Positions 5,675-9,629 of a stretch of DNA of 9,629 nucleotides are shown piece after piece. The translations under genes were made by a program, and so were the position numbers. Below the pieces are notes generated by a model that had not been told where the DNA came from, did not search any database, and saw only the letters and a program-made list of their open reading frames with translations. Source of the stretch: Acidobacteriaceae bacterium (GTDB lineage: Bacteria; Acidobacteriota; Terriglobia; Terriglobales; Acidobacteriaceae); assembly GCA_009781125.1 (NCBI GenBank), contig WQYS01000071.1, forward strand, positions 1 through 9,629. The letters are read 5' to 3'. Each line of letters starts with the position of its first letter. Position 1 is the stretch's first letter.

Positions 5675-7753
5675 CACCTTCACCACATCCAACTGCGTCA
5701 GCAGAAACGCATAATCGAAGGCAATTTCTTTCAGGTAGTCGTAGCGCCCGGAAGCTCCGCCGTGTCCTGCGTCCATGTTGATGTGCAGCAGCAGGGCGGT
5801 GTCGTTGGTCTTCAGACGGCGCAACTTGGCCACGTACTTTGCAGGCTCCCAGTACATGACCTGCGAATCGTTCAGGCTGGTCTTGACCAGCATGGCCGGA
5901 TACGGACCTGCCTTGAGATTGTCATAGGGCGAATAGGAACGCATGTAACGGAACGCTTCGGCTTCGTTGGGATTCCCCCATTCCTCGTATTCGGCCACGG
6001 TCAGGGGGAGCGAGGCGTCCAGCATGGTGTTCATGACATCGACGAAGGGAACATGCGACAAGACCGCCCCGAACAGCTCGGGACGCTCGTTGACGACAGC
6101 GCCCATCAGCAGGCCTCCGGCGCTTCCGCCTTCAATGGCCACGCGCTCTGGCGAGCCGTATCCGAGCTTCACAAGCTGCTCGGCGACGGCGATGAAGTCG
6201 GTGAAGGTGTTGCGTTTCGCCATCATCTTTCCGGCGTCGTGCCAGCGGTCGCCCATCTCGCCGCCGCCGCGTATGTGCGCGTAGGCCATGACGACTCCGC
6301 GATCGAGCAGCGCCAGCCGGGCGGGGCTGAATCCGATGGGCAGGGGATACCCATACGAACCATATCCATAGACATAGAGCGGGCTGTTAGCATCCCGCGC
6401 GAACAGATCGCGGCGGTACACGATGGAAGCTGGAACCTTCACGCCATCGGACGCCGTGATCCAGAGGCGCTCCGAGGCGTAGTTGGCGGGGTCGAACCCG
6501 CCGGGCACTTCCTGCTGTTTCAACAGCGCAGAGGTTCCTGTGTCTACCGCATAATCGTAGATCGACGGCGGCGAGACCAGCGACTGATAGCTGTAGCGAA
6601 ACTTATCGGTGACGAAGTCGCGATTAATGTTTCCCTGCGCCGTGTAGGCGGGTTCAGGAAAACTGATCTTCGCAGGCGGCGTCAGCGCGCCGTCTGCCTG
6701 GAAGCTCTGCACCTCCAGCGTGGTCAGGCCCAGGCTTCGTCTTGAACAGACGCAGAAAGAATCGAAGAGATCGAAATCTTCCAATGGAGCGCCTTCATCG
6801 AGTGCGATCAGCTCCTTCCACTGGTCGCGGCTGCCGCCAACCGGAACCGTCACCACGCGGAAGTTCTTTCCCGCGTCGTTGGTGCGGATGTAGAAAAGCC
6901 CCTGGCGATGATCGACGTAGTACTCATGCTCATCGGCGCGAGGAGCAATCACAACGAAACTGCCCTCCGGCGTTTCGCGGTCGAGATAGTTGTACTCGGT
7001 CGCGGTGTGGCTGCCGGACTCCAGCAGCAGGTACTTGCCGTCCCGTGTCTGGCCGATTCCGATGTTGAAGCGTTCGTCCTTTTCCTCGTAAACCACGGTG
7101 TCTTGGTTGGCTCCGAGCCTGTGCCGGAAGAGATGATCCTGCCGCTTGGTGGTCTCGTCTTCGGTGGTGTAGAAGAGCGTCACGGAGTCCGCCGCCCAGG
7201 CAAGCGAGCCGACGCGCTCTGCCGTATCTGCAAGATCAGCCCCTGTCTTCAGGTCGCGGACGTGGAGCGTGTACTGGCGGAAGCCGGTGTTGTCGGTAGA
7301 GTAGGCCAGCAGCCATCCATCGGGACTGACGCTCATTGCGCCCACGGACATGAAGGCCTGTCCCTCGGCCAACTGGTTCACGTCGAGGATGACCTGCTCG
7401 GGTGGCGCTTCATTGAACTCCGGGCCTGCGGCCTTTCTGCGGCAGTAGACCGGGTACTGGCTGCCTTCGTAGGTGCGCGTGTAGTAGTACCAGCCGCGAT
7501 CATGGTAGGGAACCGAGACGTCCGTCTCTTTGATATGCGTGAGCATCTCTCGATAGAGCTTTGCCTGCAACTCCTCGGTTGGCTTCATCACCGCGGAGGT
7601 ATAGACGTTCTCCGCTTCGAGATAGGCGATCAGTTCCGGAGATTCCTTGTCCCGCATCCAGCCGTAGTCGTCTTCGAGCGTCTGTCCGTGCAGAGTGGTT
7701 TGGCGAGGTTCGCGGCGGGCGGCGGGGGGGAGGATGGCGGTGGTTGTGCTCAT
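5672..7753 (-). CDS. ptrB: Oligopeptidase B (S9A prolyl oligopeptidase family serine peptidase)
   Basis: This 693-residue protein is close in length to E. coli oligopeptidase B (686). It cleaves short peptides after Arg or Lys and is cytosolic; no signal peptide is visible. The N-terminal cap carries EDDYGWMRDKESPELIAYLE (27-46), then a seven-bladed propeller region to about residue 410, then the alpha/beta hydrolase domain. The triad is Ser544 in GGSAGG, Asp629 in SLNDSQV and His664 in DAGHGG. The spacing between them equals that of the E. coli enzyme (532, 617, 652 from memory). The acidic S1 residues of the basic-specific enzyme are kept in AEYEEWGNP (Glu588 and Glu590). The oxyanion and turn motif YGYGSYGYP is also present. 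All of this favours oligopeptidase B over true prolyl oligopeptidase. The ATG at 7751-7753 is supported by the N-terminal homology. A run of seven C lies in codons 8-10. It is divergent from the TPM gene. Confidence 0.95.
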   Translation of the reverse strand: MSTTTAILPPAARREPRQTTLHGQTLEDDYGWMRDKESPELIAYLEAENVYTSAVMKPTEELQAKLYREMLTHIKETDVSVPYHDRGWYYYTRTYEGSQYPVYCRRKAAGPEFNEAPPEQVILDVNQLAEGQAFMSVGAMSVSPDGWLLAYSTDNTGFRQYTLHVRDLKTGADLADTAERVGSLAWAADSVTLFYTTEDETTKRQDHLFRHRLGANQDTVVYEEKDERFNIGIGQTRDGKYLLLESGSHTATEYNYLDRETPEGSFVVIAPRADEHEYYVDHRQGLFYIRTNDAGKNFRVVTVPVGGSRDQWKELIALDEGAPLEDFDLFDSFCVCSRRSLGLTTLEVQSFQADGALTPPAKISFPEPAYTAQGNINRDFVTDKFRYSYQSLVSPPSIYDYAVDTGTSALLKQQEVPGGFDPANYASERLWITASDGVKVPASIVYRRDLFARDANSPLYVYGYGSYGYPLPIGFSPARLALLDRGVVMAYAHIRGGGEMGDRWHDAGKMMAKRNTFTDFIAVAEQLVKLGYGSPERVAIEGGSAGGLLMGAVVNERPELFGAVLSHVPFVDVMNTMLDASLPLTVAEYEEWGNPNEAEAFRYMRSYSPYDNLKAGPYPAMLVKTSLNDSQVMYWEPAKYVAKLRRLKTNDTALLLHINMDAGHGGASGRYDYLKEIAFDYAFLLTQLDVVKV

Positions 7754-7859
7754 GTCTGTTCCATTCTATTTTCTTCCAGTCACGAATGTTCGGGTGCCCC
7801 ATCCTGAGCGGTCGTTCAAGTGTCGGCACGGACCGAACCATAGCGTAGAATGATCTTCG
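7754..7859. promoter_or_regulatory. Divergent promoter region, oligopeptidase B / TPM protein
   Basis: These 106 bases separate two divergent start codons. TAGAAT occurs once in each direction: plus strand 7846-7851, 8 bases before the TPM ATG at 7860; and minus strand 7768-7763, 9 bases before the oligopeptidase ATG at 7753. For the plus-strand copy, TCGGCA (7823-7828) lies 17 bases upstream and matches the -35 consensus TTGACA at 4 of 6 positions. The minus-strand copy has only a weak -35. If used as -10 elements, both messages would start at or within a few bases of the start codon. The TPM ATG has no Shine-Dalgarno sequence, which fits a leaderless message. Confidence 0.42.
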
Positions 7860-8666
7860 ATGAAGCTCCTGCAGAGATGGCTGTGCGCGGTCCTGGTCCT
7901 GATTGCCGTGACCGGGTTTGCCGCGGCGGAGACGGTCGCCTCGCTCCCCGCGCCTACGGGCTACGTGAATGACTTTGCCGGAGTGCTCCGGCCTGATGTC
8001 AGGCAGAGTCTTGAAGACCTGCTGGCCCAGGTCGATCAAAAGGCGCAGGCGCAGATTGCCGTCGTCACCATCAAGACTCTCGATAACGACCAGAGCATCG
8101 AGGAGTTTGCCACCGAGTTGGAAGACAAATGGAAGGTCGGCAACAAGGACGACCGGGGCGTGTTGATGATCGTTGTTCTGAATCCGCGCCGAGGCCGCAT
8201 CGAGGTCGGCTACGGTCTGGAAGGGATACTGAACGACGCCAGGGCTGGCGATATACTCCGCTCCATGACTCCCGCTGTGCGGCAGGGTGATTTCAACACT
8301 GCGATTCCGCTCGGCGCGCGCCAGATCGCCGCCGTGATCGCGCAGGACGCAGGCGTCACGCTGGCGTTACCGGATTCTTCGTATCAGTCTGATAGAGCAC
8401 CGTTTGAGCAGGCCGGCACGATCTTCATCAGTCCCATGAAGCTCATCGCCGGAGGCTTCGTCCTTCTGCTGATTCTGTTTTTTCTCATTAGGACCGGTAA
8501 CACCGGCATCCTCTTTTTCATCCTGGGGAGCCTGATGGGCGGCGGCGGAAGAGGTTATCGCGACGATGATTTTGGCGGAGGATTTGGCGGAGGAAGTTCC
8601 GGCGGAGGCTTTGGCTGCTTCGGCGGCGGAAGCTCCGGCGGCGGCGGAGCCAGCATAGGCTGGTAA
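7860..8666 (+). CDS. TPM-domain protein (YgcG type), secreted and membrane-anchored, glycine-rich tail
   Basis: This 268-residue protein starts with a typical signal peptide (residues 1-23, ending GFAAA before ETVAS). A TPM domain (TPM_phosphatase, Pfam PF04536) follows at about 35-165, with YVNDFAGVL (35-43), LEDKWKVGNKDDRGVLMIVV (87-106), IEVGYGLEGILND (114-126) and MTPAVRQGDFNTAI (136-149). After a linker come one or two membrane segments (about 193-210 and 214-226) and a tail of Gly and Ser (227-268) in which FGGGSSGGG occurs twice (242-250 and 254-262) around Cys253. Such tails are usual for this family. The TPM domain is thus extracytoplasmic. The biochemical role is unsettled: the plant homologue acts in photosystem repair, and bacterial versions are often paired with LemA in envelope stress contexts. 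The ATG at 7860 gives the signal peptide its proper start and lacks a Shine-Dalgarno. The next gene, 45 bases on, encodes LemA. Confidence 0.9.
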   Translation: MKLLQRWLCAVLVLIAVTGFAAAETVASLPAPTGYVNDFAGVLRPDVRQSLEDLLAQVDQKAQAQIAVVTIKTLDNDQSIEEFATELEDKWKVGNKDDRGVLMIVVLNPRRGRIEVGYGLEGILNDARAGDILRSMTPAVRQGDFNTAIPLGARQIAAVIAQDAGVTLALPDSSYQSDRAPFEQAGTIFISPMKLIAGGFVLLLILFFLIRTGNTGILFFILGSLMGGGGRGYRDDDFGGGFGGGSSGGGFGCFGGGSSGGGGASIGW

Positions 8667-8711
8667 CCTGTTTGTGATGAGTTATCTAAAGAAGAAGGGG
8701 AAATCGGAATC

Positions 8712-9296
8712 ATGAAAGCATTGTGGGCTGTGCTCGGAGTCGTTGGTCTTCTTATTCTTGTCCTGCTCTTCGCAGGCGGAAGCTACATCAGCACGCGGAA
8801 CACCCTGGTGCAGAAGAACGAGGCGATCAACCAGGCGTACTCGCAGGTGAATGTGGTGCAGCAGCGCCGTTTTGACCTTATTCCGAATCTGGTGGGTTCG
8901 GTCAAAGGCTATGTCGCCGAAGAGTCCACCATTCTGACCAACATCGCCAATGCGCGCGCGGGCGTGCTGGCGGCGGGCTCCGACCGCGCCGCCTCGATCG
9001 ACGCCAACACCAAGCTCAGCGTGGCGCTGGGGCCGTTCTTCCGGCTGCAGGAGCAGTATCCCGACCTCAAGGGTAACCAGCAGTTCATGCGCCTGAACGA
9101 CGAGCTGGCCGGAACCGAGAATCGCATTGCGGTAGAACGCCAGCGCTACAACAAGGTGTTGGAGGACTACAACGTTTATGTGCGACAGTTCCCCAACAGC
9201 ATCTGGGCAGGCATGGCCGGGTTCAGTTACAGAGACGAGTACTTCAAGGGCAATCCGGAGAACATCACGGCACCGAAGGTCGATTTCACGAAGTAG
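8712..9296 (+). CDS. lemA: LemA family membrane protein
   Basis: This 194-residue protein has the LemA layout: a short N-terminal membrane anchor (residues 4-22) followed by an all-helical domain. Diagnostic stretches are VQKNEAINQAYSQVNVVQQR (33-52), RRFDLIPNLVGSVKGY (52-67), ENRIAVERQRYNKVLEDYN (136-154) and FPNSIWAGMAGF (160-171). The N-out orientation places the helical domain in the periplasm. The molecular function is unknown; family members are commonly encoded beside TPM-domain proteins and are thought to act with them at the membrane. Here LemA is downstream of the TPM gene, whereas the opposite order is frequent elsewhere. Translation probably starts at ATG 8712, with GGGG at 8697-8700 and CGGAA just before the start as weak purine-rich ribosome signals. 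Co-transcription with the TPM gene is likely (45-base gap, no hairpin between). A strong terminator hairpin follows 20 bases after the stop. Confidence 0.93.
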   Translation: MKALWAVLGVVGLLILVLLFAGGSYISTRNTLVQKNEAINQAYSQVNVVQQRRFDLIPNLVGSVKGYVAEESTILTNIANARAGVLAAGSDRAASIDANTKLSVALGPFFRLQEQYPDLKGNQQFMRLNDELAGTENRIAVERQRYNKVLEDYNVYVRQFPNSIWAGMAGFSYRDEYFKGNPENITAPKVDFTK

Positions 9297-9316
9297 TGGA
9301 GGGAATAGCAAAGAGC

Positions 9317-9345
9317 AAAGGCCGCCGCATTCCGCGACGGCCTTT
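9317..9345. terminator. Bidirectional rho-independent terminator between lemA and the STAS gene
   Basis: AAAGGCCG (9317-9324) pairs with CGGCCTTT (9338-9345), and CGC (9326-9328) pairs with GCG (9334-9336) around the loop ATTCC, with a single C-A mismatch between the two stem parts. On the plus strand the stem ends in TTTCTTGTTCT, a usable U-rich tract after lemA. On the minus strand the same stem ends in CCTTTGCTCTTTG, so it can also end the convergent STAS transcript, whose stop codon lies at 9362-9364. Confidence 0.8.
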
Positions 9346-9361
9346 CTTGTTCTGGAAAAAA

Positions 9362-9629
9362 TTACTTGGCAAATGCGGTGATGGCGCGGGTTTCGTCGTC
9401 CCAGATGTCGAAGACCGTGTACAGCTTGGTGATCTGGAGCACGTCGTGGACTCGCTTGGTCAGGTTCAGCAGCTTCATCTCGCCGCCGGCATTCCTGACT
9501 GTAGTAAAGGCACTGACCAGCTCGCCGACGCCCGAGCTGTCGATATAGCTGATCTCGCCCATGTTGAGAAGAACCTTCTTCTGGCCCTTTGCCAGCAGGT
9601 CGCGGACGGCGTCGCGGATGGTTACACTG
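9362..9629 (-). CDS. STAS-domain anti-sigma factor antagonist (RsbV/SpoIIAA type), C-terminal part (partial at right edge)
   Basis: The minus strand is open from the right edge (first full codon at 9628-9626) to the TAA at 9364-9362 and yields 88 residues beginning SVTIRDAVRDLLAKGQKKVL. It contains VLLNMGEISYIDSSGVGELV, the STAS core with the DSSG loop; by alignment with RsbV the serine right after the aspartate (codon at 9538-9536) is the one phosphorylated by an RsbW/SpoIIAB-type kinase. It continues with AGGEMKLLNLTKRVHDVLQITKL, typical of the family. Such proteins release sigma factors by binding the dephosphorylating/phosphorylating kinase partner in the cytosol. The internal ATG at 9562 is not the real start because strand and helix 1 of the STAS fold are encoded upstream of it. 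The N-terminus (perhaps 25-40 residues) and any kinase partner are outside the window. The gene is convergent with lemA. Confidence 0.9.
   Translation of the reverse strand, partial: SVTIRDAVRDLLAKGQKKVLLNMGEISYIDSSGVGELVSAFTTVRNAGGEMKLLNLTKRVHDVLQITKLYTVFDIWDDETRAITAFAK

Noticed and set aside
5762..7807. Two long plus-strand open frames (5762-6745 and 6908-7807) opposite oligopeptidase B
   Set aside because: Oligopeptidase B is unambiguous with an intact catalytic triad; these frames lack any motif and are antisense shadows.
8530..8660. GGCGGA-type repeats that look like a microsatellite
   Set aside because: They encode the glycine-rich tail usual for TPM/YgcG proteins, with mixed codons and in-frame units, so this is a coding repeat and not a mobile or CRISPR-like repeat.
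8682..9311. Minus-strand open frame of 209 codons opposite lemA
   Set aside because: Antisense shadow of a clear LemA gene; its composition does not suggest a protein fold.
9362..9562. A stand-alone 66-residue protein starting at the ATG at 9562
   Set aside because: The frame stays open to the right edge and encodes the earlier part of the STAS fold, so the ATG is internal.

Overview
The window looks like an ordinary chromosomal stretch of a GC-rich Gram-negative bacterium. The mix of a WecA-type transferase, paired GT39 lipid-sugar glycosyltransferases, a TPM/LemA pair and a STAS antagonist, together with protein style (for example the LDDxD first loop of the GT39 enzymes), is most reminiscent of Acidobacteriota (class Terriglobia). 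That placement is an inference from recall, not from a search. No mobile element, CRISPR array, tRNA or rRNA was seen. The largest gene-free gap is 178 bases (5494-5671).

Left part (1-5493): the N-terminal 120 codons of a Ppx/GppA-type phosphatase run leftward off the edge. Divergent from it, a two-gene operon encodes two paralogous ArnT/PMT-type membrane glycosyltransferases (639 and 656 residues, 10-base spacer). Convergent with the operon, and overlapping its last codons by 22 bases, is a WecA/TagO-type polyprenyl-phosphate sugar-1-phosphate transferase. WecA-type enzymes start glycans on a lipid carrier at the inner leaflet. GT39 enzymes transfer sugars from polyprenyl-phosphate donors at the outer face. 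Together the three genes suggest a local envelope glycan function whose substrates cannot be read from sequence.

Middle part (5494-7753): a short intergenic region dense in small inverted and direct repeats lies upstream of the wecA-type gene. Beyond it is a full-length oligopeptidase B, also leftward, with its catalytic triad and S1 acidic residues intact.

Right part (7754-9629): a 106-base divergent intergenic region carries a TAGAAT hexamer 8-9 bases before each of the two start codons, suggesting short-leader or leaderless transcripts. A secreted or membrane-anchored TPM-domain protein and a LemA protein form a rightward pair, closed by a strong hairpin that can serve as a bidirectional terminator. 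The C-terminal part of a STAS-domain anti-sigma factor antagonist enters from the right edge on the opposite strand.

I did not find a clearly new biological system. The most interesting points are the diverged GT39 tandem pair beside a wecA-type gene, the symmetric-element cluster at 5564-5625, and the mirrored TAGAAT elements.
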